DNA of 6,429 nucleotides from positions 1 to 6,429 of the forward strand of contig BFAR01000179.1 in the NCBI GenBank assembly GCA_008974855.1, given 5' to 3'. How positions within the stretch are numbered: the first letter of the stretch is position 1; each line of letters opens with the position of its first letter. The notes under the pieces were generated by a model that saw only the letters and a list, made by a program, of their open reading frames with translations, was not told where the DNA came from and searched no databases. Positions 1-3,854 of this stretch are shown here, in pieces. The position numbers and the translations under genes were made by a program. This DNA is from an archaeon MnTg01 (lineage in GTDB: Archaea > Thermoproteota > Nitrososphaeria > Nitrososphaerales > Nitrosopumilaceae).

Positions 1-350
1 CCTAATTGAAATTCATTCCAAATTTTCAGATACCCATCAATTAAATTTTCTGGAAGAATATTGAGGATTTTTTCCATAGCAGTATTTTCTAATTCTAGTT
101 TTTTTGGTTTAGATATTTCTTCAGGAGTGAAATCTCCAACTACAGATTCTACAAGATCATGAAGCAATGTCATTTTAACAATTTTTTTTGTATCTAATTT
201 ATGTAATTCAGATAGAATCATTGCCATTAATGCCATAGAATAACTATGATCTGCAACCGATTCTGGATTTTTTATCTCAAGTTTATGCATCCAACCTTTT
301 CTTTGAACATTTTTCAAATCAATAATTATTTTAAAAAAATCTTCAAGCAA
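1..350 (-). CDS. HD-domain nucleotide phosphohydrolase (YfbR/HDDC2-like), 3' end cut by window
   Basis: Partial gene, 116 codons visible, running off the left edge. Seen: an N-terminal helix (DFFKIIIDLKNVQRKGW, residues 4-20), then NPESVADHS with H35, LLHD with H64-D65, and VVGDFTP with D73. This is the H...HD...D metal-binding signature of the HD superfamily in the arrangement of the YfbR/HDDC2 group, known as metal-dependent 5'-deoxynucleotidases that dephosphorylate (deoxy)nucleoside monophosphates. Family members are usually about 160-200 residues, so roughly a third is missing. The start is uncertain. I chose TTG at 350, because it retains the conserved N-terminal helix and has AGGA (361-364) ten bases upstream; the first ATG in frame is codon 21 and would remove that helix. 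An ATT at 359, ten bases after GGAG (370-373), is a less usual alternative. TTG follows the stop of the upstream zinc-finger gene by two bases, so the pair is probably translationally coupled. The exact nucleotide substrate cannot be read from the sequence. Confidence 0.85.
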   Translation of the reverse strand, partial: MLEDFFKIIIDLKNVQRKGWMHKLEIKNPESVADHSYSMALMAMILSELHKLDTKKIVKMTLLHDLVESVVGDFTPEEISKPKKLELENTAMEKILNILPENLIDGYLKIWNEFQL

Positions 351-352
351 GT

Positions 353-475
353 TTAGAATTTCCTGGTATCTCCTTCTAATAGACCAGAACCATGATGAAT
401 TCTATCAATATGTTTTGATAATTCATCTTTATTTTCAAAAGCAGAGTCGCAATAAGGACAAGATACATCAGACAT
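353..475 (-). CDS. C2H2 zinc-finger microprotein, 40 residues
   Basis: A complete 40-codon frame beginning ATG (MSDVSCPYCDSAF...) and ending TAA. The finger is canonical: C6-x2-C9-x12-H22-x4-H27, with the hydrophobic core residues F13 and L19 at the classical C-x3-F-x5-L-x2-H spacing. Nothing else fits in the protein except a 13-residue tail, so it is a single finger. Archaeal single-finger proteins of this size are known; they may bind nucleic acid or act as protein adaptors, and the sequence does not distinguish these. The gene is first in a unit with the HD phosphohydrolase, whose possible ribosome-binding sequence (AAGGAGAT, 368-375) lies inside this coding region. The ATG is 28 bases from a TATA-like box at 499-506, as expected for a nearly leaderless archaeal mRNA. 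The perfect finger spacing makes chance very unlikely despite the short length. Confidence 0.85.
   Translation of the reverse strand: MSDVSCPYCDSAFENKDELSKHIDRIHHGSGLLEGDTRKF
368..375 (-). promoter_or_regulatory. Shine-Dalgarno-like AAGGAGAT inside the zinc-finger gene
   Basis: On the minus strand AAGGAGAT is complementary to the usual 16S rRNA tail. It lies within the last codons of the zinc-finger gene, 10 bases before ATT (359) and 19 before TTG (350), the two possible starts of the HD gene. A second, weaker AGGA at 361-364 is 10 bases before the TTG. It suggests internal initiation or coupling of the second gene in this unit. Confidence 0.45.
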
Positions 476-498
476 AAACGTCGATACAAAAAACAAGG

Positions 499-506
499 TA
501 TTAAAT
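499..506. promoter_or_regulatory. TATA-like box shared by divergent pduO and zinc-finger/HD unit
   Basis: TATTAAAT on the plus strand (ATTTAATA on the minus) is the most TATA-like stretch of this spacer. Its centre is about 25 bases before the pduO ATG (528) and about 28 before the zinc-finger ATG (475). Both distances fit leaderless archaeal transcription. Another AT-rich stretch nearer the minus-strand gene (482-492) could be used instead. Confidence 0.5.
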
Positions 507-527
507 CTACACCTACTAAATTATTCT

Positions 528-1064
528 ATGAAGATTTATACAAAAACTGGTGATGATGGAACAACCGGAGTACAAGGAGGAAAACGCATATCCAAATCAA
601 ATCTACGAATCAAAGCATATGGTGCCATAGATGAGCTCAATGCTACTATCGGATTAATCCTTTCAAAAAAATTCGATGATGATATTGAAAATTTGTTAAG
701 AGATATTCAAAATGATCTTTTTGTAGCAGGTTCCGATTTGTCTAATCCTGATTTGACAAATATGAAAAATAGAATTACTAAAGAAATGGTAACAAATGTT
801 GAAAAAACTATAGATCGGCTCGAAAATGAACTACCTCCAATAACTAACTTCATTCTTCCTGGAGGACATGAAGCAGCTTCCTTAATTCATATATCTAGAA
901 CAATTGCCAGACGAGCAGAAACCATAGTAATTTCATTAAACGAAAAAGAAAAGATCAATGACGAATGTATAAAATTTCTCAATAGACTTTCAGATTTACT
1001 TTTTGTTATTGCAAGAACAGTTAACAAAAAAAATGGCTTTAATGATATAATTTGGAAACCGTAG
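528..1064 (+). CDS. pduO: Cob(I)alamin adenosyltransferase, PduO type
   Basis: Transfers the adenosyl group of ATP to cob(I)alamin (or cob(I)yrinic acid diamide) to give the adenosylcobalamin coenzyme; cytosolic, usually a homotrimer. Seen: the N-terminal ATP-binding motif YTKTGDDGTT (4-13), RISK (20-23), AYGAIDELN (30-38), and the C-terminal helices with FILPGG (108-113), RTIARRAE (124-131) and FLNRLSDLLF (150-159). These are the PduO hallmarks in order, and 178 residues is normal for the family. The ATG at 528 begins exactly at the conserved MKIYTKTGD start. In thaumarchaea the product serves methylmalonyl-CoA mutase of the 3-hydroxypropionate/4-hydroxybutyrate cycle and other B12 enzymes; this is family knowledge, as no mutase is in the window. 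The gene is divergent from the zinc-finger/HD unit and has no obvious operon partner, with tRNA-Phe following after 38 bases. Confidence 0.95.
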   Translation: MKIYTKTGDDGTTGVQGGKRISKSNLRIKAYGAIDELNATIGLILSKKFDDDIENLLRDIQNDLFVAGSDLSNPDLTNMKNRITKEMVTNVEKTIDRLENELPPITNFILPGGHEAASLIHISRTIARRAETIVISLNEKEKINDECIKFLNRLSDLLFVIARTVNKKNGFNDIIWKP

Positions 1065-1069
1065 ACACA

Positions 1070-1077
1070 CTTTAATC
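1070..1077 (+). promoter_or_regulatory. Candidate TATA box for tRNA-Phe
   Basis: CTTTAATC is centred about 29 bases before the first base of the tRNA. It is a weak match to an archaeal TATA box; the neighbouring TATTTTAG (1081-1088) is better in composition but sits rather close. Position is the only evidence. Confidence 0.3.
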
Positions 1078-1102
1078 CCCTATTTTAGAGAATTTTCAAT
1101 GT

Positions 1103-1176
1103 GCCGCGGTAGCTCAGCCCGGGAGAGCACTCGGCTGAAGACCGAGCTGTCGCGCGTTCAAGTCCCGCCCGCGGCA
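1103..1176 (+). tRNA. tRNA-Phe (anticodon GAA)
   Basis: A full cloverleaf of 74 bases can be folded. The acceptor is GCCGCGG (1103-1109) with CCGCGGC (1169-1175), seven pairs, and discriminator A1176. The D stem is GCTC/GAGC (1112-1115, 1125-1128) with a loop containing GGG. The anticodon stem is CTCGG/CCGAG (1130-1134, 1142-1146) around loop CTGAAGA, giving GAA at 1137-1139. The variable region is CTGTC (1147-1151). The T stem is GCGCG/CCCGC around TTCAAGT (1157-1163). One T-stem pair (1155 with 1165) is C opposite C. There is no intron and no encoded CCA, which is then added by enzyme, as is common in archaea. The tRNA is much richer in GC than its surroundings. Confidence 0.96.
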
Positions 1177-1179
1177 CTC

Positions 1180-1184
1180 TTTTT
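1180..1184 (+). terminator. T-tract after tRNA-Phe
   Basis: Five T's begin four bases after the discriminator base, followed by an AT-rich stretch. Oligo-T tracts end archaeal transcripts, so this is the likely end of the tRNA transcript. Confidence 0.5.
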
Positions 1185-1274
1185 AAATAATTTTGAAAAT
1201 AAAGTAAAAAATAACTCTTAAAATATTGAATTTTATGATATTTTCATATCTAATTCTACACAATCTTTTAATAC

Positions 1275-1529
1275 ATGGATTCGTATTTTTCAATCTGTAT
1301 TTACTTGACAACCAAAAAATCAAAAACCATAAAAAAAACTAATTCTAAGTCAACTGAGAAAAAAAGTTCTAAAACAAAGAGTAAAAAACCAAAAAATGAG
1401 AGTATTGCTGCAGAGGATACAGGTATTATAATTATTGATGAAGATATAAAAATTGATAAAGATGCGGAAATAGAAGAAAGAAGGGCGTATCTAGAGGAAG
1501 CAAGGTCTCAAGAAACTTCATCTGACTAA
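1275..1529 (+). CDS. Small lysine-rich protein with acidic tail, function unknown
   Basis: An 84-residue protein with a charge split. Residues 14-40 are almost entirely Lys, Ser and Thr; residues 47-84 are acidic, with an IIIIDEDIKIDKD stretch (51-63) and a likely helix EIEERRAYLEEARSQE (65-80). I do not recognise a domain. The basic half could bind nucleic acid or an acidic surface, but that rests only on composition. The first ten residues (MDSYFSICIY) are hydrophobic and unlike the rest, so the real start may be the in-frame TTG at 1305, giving MTTKKSK and 74 residues. Against this, a TATA-like TTTCATAT (1242-1249) is about 29 bases before the ATG. It lies alone between tRNA-Phe and the RAM-domain pair. 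A low-complexity reading frame that is not translated is possible but less likely, given its clean stop and ordered charge blocks. Confidence 0.65.
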   Translation: MDSYFSICIYLTTKKSKTIKKTNSKSTEKKSSKTKSKKPKNESIAAEDTGIIIIDEDIKIDKDAEIEERRAYLEEARSQETSSD

Positions 1530-1552
1530 ATTATTCCTTTCTTATTAAGCAA

Positions 1553-1560
1553 AGTAAATA
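1553..1560 (+). promoter_or_regulatory. TATA-like box before the RAM-domain gene pair
   Basis: AGTAAATA is centred about 31 bases before the ATG at 1588. It favours that ATG over the upstream in-frame GTG (1567), which would lie only about ten bases from the box. Confidence 0.4.
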
Positions 1561-1587
1561 ACTGATGTGACATATTATGTTATTATT

Positions 1588-1827
1588 ATGCGTGCTCTTT
1601 GTTTAATTTCAATCAAAGCAGGCACTGTTGATAATGTAGTTAAGATTTTAAAGAAAAAGCGTAAATTGATTAAAGAAATTATGATTGTTACTGGACGGGC
1701 AGACATTAGTGTATTATTACTAGGTTCAATTGATGAAATAAACAGTATGGTTATTGATTTTAAAAAAATTAAAGATATAGTTACAACTGAGACTTTGATT
1801 GAAGTGGAAGTGAATTTAGGATGGTAA
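1588..1827 (+). CDS. Stand-alone Lrp/AsnC ligand-binding (RAM) domain protein, first of a pair
   Basis: A 79-residue protein with the whole RAM (AsnC_trans_reg) fold and no helix-turn-helix. Seen: first strand MRALCLISIKAG (1-12), a helix with VDNVVKILKKK, the VTGRADISVLL turn and strand typical of the effector site (the G-x-x-D loop), a second helix, and the final strand TTETLIEVEVNLGW corresponding to the T-x-T motif of Lrp proteins. RAM domains bind amino acids or other small molecules at subunit interfaces and form dimers to octamers; without a DNA-binding domain the protein may act as a ligand sensor or as a partner for full-length Lrp proteins. I chose ATG 1588 over GTG 1567 because family members begin right at this strand and because of the TATA position. 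The gene overlaps the next one by seven bases. Confidence 0.82.
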   Translation: MRALCLISIKAGTVDNVVKILKKKRKLIKEIMIVTGRADISVLLLGSIDEINSMVIDFKKIKDIVTTETLIEVEVNLGW

Positions 1828-2039
1828 AAGCAGTAGTTTTAGTAAAATCTCCAAAAAAACTCATTGCAGCCAGACTTCGAAAAATTAAATCAATTTATGA
1901 TTCTTTTCCAGTTAGTGGCCAATTTGACGCAGTGGCATTAATTAATGTTAATCAACTATCCGAAATCAAAAATATAACTACTGAAATTCAGACCATTTCA
2001 GGTGTAGAGAGAACCGAAACAATGGTAGAGGTTCAATGA
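1821..2039 (+). CDS. Stand-alone Lrp/AsnC ligand-binding (RAM) domain protein, second of a pair
   Basis: A 72-residue paralogue of the gene before it. Seen: first strand MVKAVVLVKS, a basic helix KKLIAARLRKIKSIYDSF, the VSGQFDAVALI turn and strand (G-x-x-D effector loop, matching VTGRADISVLL in the neighbour), helix LSEIKNITTEIQ, and ISGVERTETMVEVQ, which is the classic GV-x-x-T-x-T end of the Lrp ligand domain. No DNA-binding domain is present. The start ATGGTAA overlaps the stop of the upstream gene, so the two are almost certainly translated together and probably made in equal amounts. The sequences are clearly diverged, which suggests a mixed (hetero-oligomeric) assembly rather than a recent duplicate; that is inference. 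The ligand cannot be told from the sequence. Confidence 0.82.
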   Translation: MVKAVVLVKSPKKLIAARLRKIKSIYDSFPVSGQFDAVALINVNQLSEIKNITTEIQTISGVERTETMVEVQ

Positions 2040-2061
2040 AAAAGGATTTAACTTGGGGCCT

Positions 2062-2070
2062 GTAAATTTA
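2062..2070 (+). promoter_or_regulatory. Candidate TATA box for the VOC gene
   Basis: GTAAATTTA is centred about 23-24 bases before the ATG at 2089, close to the leaderless spacing seen elsewhere in the window. It sits in the 49-base gap after the RAM pair and suggests the VOC gene has its own promoter. Confidence 0.38.
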
Positions 2071-2088
2071 CTCGAGTATTAGATTAAC

Positions 2089-2502
2089 ATGAATGTAAAA
2101 CGTGTTGGGAATGTCATACTTGCTGTTAAGGATATTGATAAATCTATTAAATTTTATCATGAAATTATTGGACTGCCGATTAAACAGCAAAGACGAACTT
2201 GGGTCGATTTGGGAACTGCTGGAGCACTAGTTAGTCTACATCCTGCATCACTTACGGCCCCGCATCAAGGAACTTCAATTGAAAATGGCATAATGCTTGG
2301 ATTTTTGGTAGGTGATTTGAAATCATCAATAGAGGAATTAAAATCAAAAGGGGTCAAAATTTACAGAGAACCTGTGGAAAGAGATGCAGGAATAAATGCA
2401 ATTGTTTTGGATCCTGATGAGTATATGATTTCACTTTTTGAGCCATTGTTTAAAGATCAAACTCAACAAACTGCTGGTTATCAAGGATTTACTCCTGCCT
2501 AA
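2089..2502 (+). CDS. VOC/glyoxalase-fold protein, usual metal ligands not seen
   Basis: A 137-residue vicinal-oxygen-chelate family protein with two beta-alpha-beta-beta-beta modules. Module 1 is VGNVILAVKDIDKSIKFYHEIIGL (6-29) and WVDLGTAGALVSLHP (38-52). Module 2 is GIMLGFLVGDLKSSIEELKSKGVKI (67-91) and AIVLDPDEYMISLFEP (104-119). This architecture covers glyoxalase I, methylmalonyl-CoA epimerase, fosfomycin/bleomycin resistance proteins and dioxygenases. In metal-dependent members the ligands are a His early in each module and acidic or Gln residues in the fourth strands. By eye these align to N8 and M69 or L70 for the His positions, and to S115 at the last Glu position; only H51 remains as a possible ligand. 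So a metal-free binding or altered catalytic role is likely, and methylmalonyl-CoA epimerase is not supported even though pduO is near. A tail after residue 119 (QTQQTAGYQGFTPA) is outside the fold. The stop codon overlaps the end of the convergent next gene. Confidence 0.8.
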   Translation: MNVKRVGNVILAVKDIDKSIKFYHEIIGLPIKQQRRTWVDLGTAGALVSLHPASLTAPHQGTSIENGIMLGFLVGDLKSSIEELKSKGVKIYREPVERDAGINAIVLDPDEYMISLFEPLFKDQTQQTAGYQGFTPA

Positions 2503-2885
2503 AGAATTTTTTTTATTTTAGAAATTAAGGCTTCAATATTTTTTGTTTTAACATCAACTGATACATAAAACGTAATATTTTTTCTCTGAAACGCTAGAAC
2601 TGTAACTTTGGGATGAGATAAATGCATAAAATCTAGCACGCCAACTTTGTTGGCATATGATTTTCTCAAAGTCATTAGAGTTGATATAATAAAGAATTCA
2701 TTTTTGACTTGTTCTGCTGACCAGAGTGGAGTTGTATTTGGTCTGACTAAACCCGTTAGGGTTCTACCATACTCATTAATTATTCCTGCATATCGAATAG
2801 ATTTTGAAAGATTCAAAATCTTTTGACATTTTTTTCTATAGGCTACAATTGACTCCTTCCATTTTTCCTGAGGGGTTTTAACCAT
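2499..2885 (-). CDS. DUF6659-like conserved archaeal protein
   Basis: A 128-residue soluble protein. Seen: CQKILNLSKSIRYAGIINEYGRTLTGLVRPNTTPLW as a continuous conserved-looking block (20-55; key positions C20, R31, G34, N37, G40, G45, R48, P53-L54), helix SAEQVKNEFFIISTLMTLRKSYANKVG (56-82), then two strands HPKVTVLAFQRKNITFYVSVD (91-111) and a final amphipathic helix. This pattern (a cysteine and IL, an R-[FY]-AG-[VI]-[IV]-N core, a PL loop, a long helix, then paired strands and a C-terminal KI) is what I recall as DUF6659, a family abundant in thaumarchaea; the fold hints at a small PAS- or roadblock-like alpha/beta sandwich. The function is unknown to me. The ATG at 2885 is about 25 bases from the TATA-like box shared with the divergent gene at 2939. 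The four bases CTAA at its 3' end are shared with the VOC stop. Confidence 0.75.
   Translation of the reverse strand: MVKTPQEKWKESIVAYRKKCQKILNLSKSIRYAGIINEYGRTLTGLVRPNTTPLWSAEQVKNEFFIISTLMTLRKSYANKVGVLDFMHLSHPKVTVLAFQRKNITFYVSVDVKTKNIEALISKIKKIL
2507..2514 (+). terminator. T-tract after the VOC gene
   Basis: Eight T's start five bases after the VOC stop codon and are followed by a further T-rich stretch to 2519. This is a plausible oligo-T terminator, although it lies within the last codons of the convergent DUF6659-like gene. Confidence 0.4.
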
Positions 2886-2905
2886 AAATGAACTAGAAAA
2901 TAGCC

Positions 2906-2913
2906 TATATTAA
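2906..2913. promoter_or_regulatory. TATA-like box shared by divergent genes 2885 and 2939
   Basis: TATATTAA with flanking C at 2905 is the best TATA match in this 53-base spacer, and its core is nearly palindromic. Its centre is about 25 bases from the minus-strand ATG at 2885 and about 29 from the plus-strand ATG at 2939, so one box could serve both leaderless transcripts. Confidence 0.5.
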
Positions 2914-2938
2914 AATTAATCAAAAATAAGATAAGATT

Positions 2939-3148
2939 ATGATATTTATGACAAAACCTGGCACAATTATCAAAATTCAATTATTACAATGTTCAAATGC
3001 TAAAGATTATTTTGAAAGTAAAGAACGTCTTTTTCTTGGAACAGTTCTTTCAAAATTGCAAAATAATTCATTTGATGGGCTAAATTTATCATCTGAGGAA
3101 AAAAACATGTTAAATATGATTTTTGATAAATACAAAAAATATCTATAA
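2939..3148 (+). CDS. Hypothetical small protein, 69 residues
   Basis: I do not recognise this protein. It is lysine-rich and probably mixed alpha/beta: an N-terminal strand TIIKIQLLQC (9-18), then helices around KDYFESKERLFLGTVLSKLQ (22-41) and SSEEKNMLNMIFDKYKKYL (51-69). No signal peptide, membrane segment or metal motif is seen, with only one Cys (C18). The end resembles the amphipathic C-termini of small helical proteins. Two starts are possible: ATG 2939 and ATG 2948 (three codons on). I favour 2939 because it lies about 29 bases from the central TATA-like box of the divergent spacer. Its 3' end converges on the next gene, with five bases between the two stop codons. That it is a real gene rests on the promoter spacing and the clean packing between neighbours. 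Confidence 0.6.
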   Translation: MIFMTKPGTIIKIQLLQCSNAKDYFESKERLFLGTVLSKLQNNSFDGLNLSSEEKNMLNMIFDKYKKYL

Positions 3149-3153
3149 GTTAT

Positions 3154-3540
3154 TTAATTAATTATATTATTTTGTTTTTTGTTATTTGATAACTGTTTTT
3201 TTAAATCAATATTTTCTTTTCTTAATTTAGTATTTTCACTTTGAAGTGAAACTGTTGATTCTTGTCTGGAATATAATGGATGACCAGGTGGAAGTGCTGG
3301 ATACGCTAATTCAAATAAACCCGAAGCAAACTTTTGATACATTTGATTAAAATCATGTAATTTAGCGCTAATCGATGCATTATCTTTGAAGAACTTTTCT
3401 TTCAAACGTTTTTGGTTGAAAGTCACGTGAGATGGATGAGAAATGCCTGGAGGGTATCTTGGAAATATGGACATTGGTATTCCAAATTCTGGATGAATTC
3501 CAGAAAGCTCTATGCTATGCCAAGTATCGAAAAAATCCAT
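3154..3540 (-). CDS. Hypothetical protein with Pro-rich core and C-terminal leucine zipper
   Basis: A 128-residue soluble protein that I cannot assign to a named family. Seen: an aromatic N-terminus (MDFFDTWHSIEL), a proline- and histidine-rich segment HPEFGIPMSIFPRYPPGISHPSHVTF (16-41), a helix region QKRLKEKFFKDNASISAKLHDFNQMYQKFASGLFEL (43-78), a second loop YPALPPGHPLYSRQES (80-95), and a short coiled coil with leucines exactly seven apart (L99, L106, L113) plus L117. Alternating PxxP-like loops and a zipper suggest a scaffold or oligomeric protein; that is inference. An in-frame GTG at 3597 would add 19 polar residues. I prefer ATG 3540 because a TATA-like AAAAAATA on the minus strand is centred about 27 bases upstream and because the added part looks unrelated. 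The gene is divergent from the CxxC/HxxC microprotein. Confidence 0.72.
   Translation of the reverse strand: MDFFDTWHSIELSGIHPEFGIPMSIFPRYPPGISHPSHVTFNQKRLKEKFFKDNASISAKLHDFNQMYQKFASGLFELAYPALPPGHPLYSRQESTVSLQSENTKLRKENIDLKKQLSNNKKQNNIIN
3170..3180 (+). terminator. T-rich tract after the 69-residue gene
   Basis: The stretch TTTTGTTTTTT begins 22 bases after the stop of the 69-residue gene and could end its transcript. It overlaps the 3' end of the convergent gene, where it simply encodes lysine and asparagine codons on the other strand, so the call is weak. Confidence 0.3.
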
Positions 3541-3562
3541 ACAATTTGGGGTAGTTTGGGGG

Positions 3563-3570
3563 TATTTTTT
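3563..3570 (-). promoter_or_regulatory. TATA-like box for the leucine-zipper hypothetical gene
   Basis: Minus-strand AAAAAATA, preceded by a purine-rich stretch that could be the TFB recognition element, is centred about 27 bases before ATG 3540. It falls within the coding region that a GTG start at 3597 would require, which argues for the shorter protein. Confidence 0.4.
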
Positions 3571-3631
3571 GTTTGCTCTTGAGGATTTAGACAGCACCTT
3601 GTGAAGGAACAGTCATTTTTAGTCAGATCGA

Positions 3632-3645
3632 GCTGATCGCTGATC
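3632..3645. repeat. Perfect tandem 7-base repeat GCTGATC x2 in a promoter region
   Basis: Two adjoining copies of GCTGATC occupy 3632-3645. Further GATC sites at 3626 and 3661 give four GATC in under 40 bases of otherwise AT-rich spacer. The pair ends two bases before a TATA-like TTATAG (3647-3652), where a regulator or the TFB recognition element would be expected. It may be an operator, or chance. Confidence 0.45.
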
Positions 3646-3646
3646 C

Positions 3647-3652
3647 TTATAG
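3647..3652 (+). promoter_or_regulatory. TATA-like box for the CxxC/HxxC microprotein
   Basis: TTATAG is centred about 27 bases before ATG 3677, matching leaderless spacing. It directly follows the tandem GCTGATC repeat. Confidence 0.4.
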
Positions 3653-3676
3653 AGTTCCTAGATCGCCATTCTTGAA

Positions 3677-3826
3677 ATGAAGGAATTAAGAAAAAAACAT
3701 TGCCTTAAATGCAAAAAAAATATTCGAACTTACGAATTACATAAAATTGTAATTTATGTAGTTGATGATAAATTTACAGACCATCATTACGAACATGTAG
3801 AATGCCCTGATAAATTTACAGTTTAA
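3677..3826 (+). CDS. CxxC/HxxC zinc-binding-like microprotein, 49 residues
   Basis: A complete frame, ATG to TAA, of 49 residues. Seen: a basic start MKELRKKHCLKCKK with C9-x2-C12, a hydrophobic strand HKIVIYVVDD (22-31), a histidine cluster DHHYEH (35-40), and H40-x2-C43. The C9/C12/H40/C43 set has the spacing of a small zinc ribbon or treble-clef-like knuckle pair (CxxC, 27 residues, HxxC), so one zinc ion could hold the fold. I do not know the family or function; nucleic-acid or protein binding is typical of such modules. The gene has its own TATA-like box at the right distance, and its 3' end converges on the cyclase gene 28 bases away with a T-tract between. The paired metal motifs and the promoter position make a real gene likely despite its size. 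Confidence 0.72.
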   Translation: MKELRKKHCLKCKKNIRTYELHKIVIYVVDDKFTDHHYEHVECPDKFTV

Positions 3827-3837
3827 TCATAATAAAA

Positions 3838-3845
3838 TTTTTTTT
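3838..3845 (+). terminator. T-tract between convergent genes
   Basis: Eight T's begin 11 bases after the stop of the 49-residue gene, in the 28-base gap before the convergent cyclase stop. This is a likely oligo-T end for the plus-strand transcript. Confidence 0.5.
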
Positions 3846-3854
3846 GAGAAATAA

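Noticed and set aside
1567..1587. GTG start seven codons upstream for the first RAM gene
   Set aside because: RAM proteins start at the first strand (MRALCLIS), and the TATA-like box at 1553-1560 is too close to 1567.
2038..2067. Nine-codon frame (MKKDLTWGL) overlapping the stop of the second RAM gene
   Set aside because: ATGA overlap resembles coupling, but the frame ends after nine codons and no leader-peptide features follow.
3541..3597. Upstream GTG start extending the leucine-zipper protein by 19 residues
   Set aside because: The extension is polar and unlike the rest, and a TATA-like box lies inside it at the right distance from ATG 3540.
3621..3665. Box C/D guide RNA in the GATC-rich spacer
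   Set aside because: CTGA-like boxes occur but no good RTGATGA C box is placed to pair with them on either strand.
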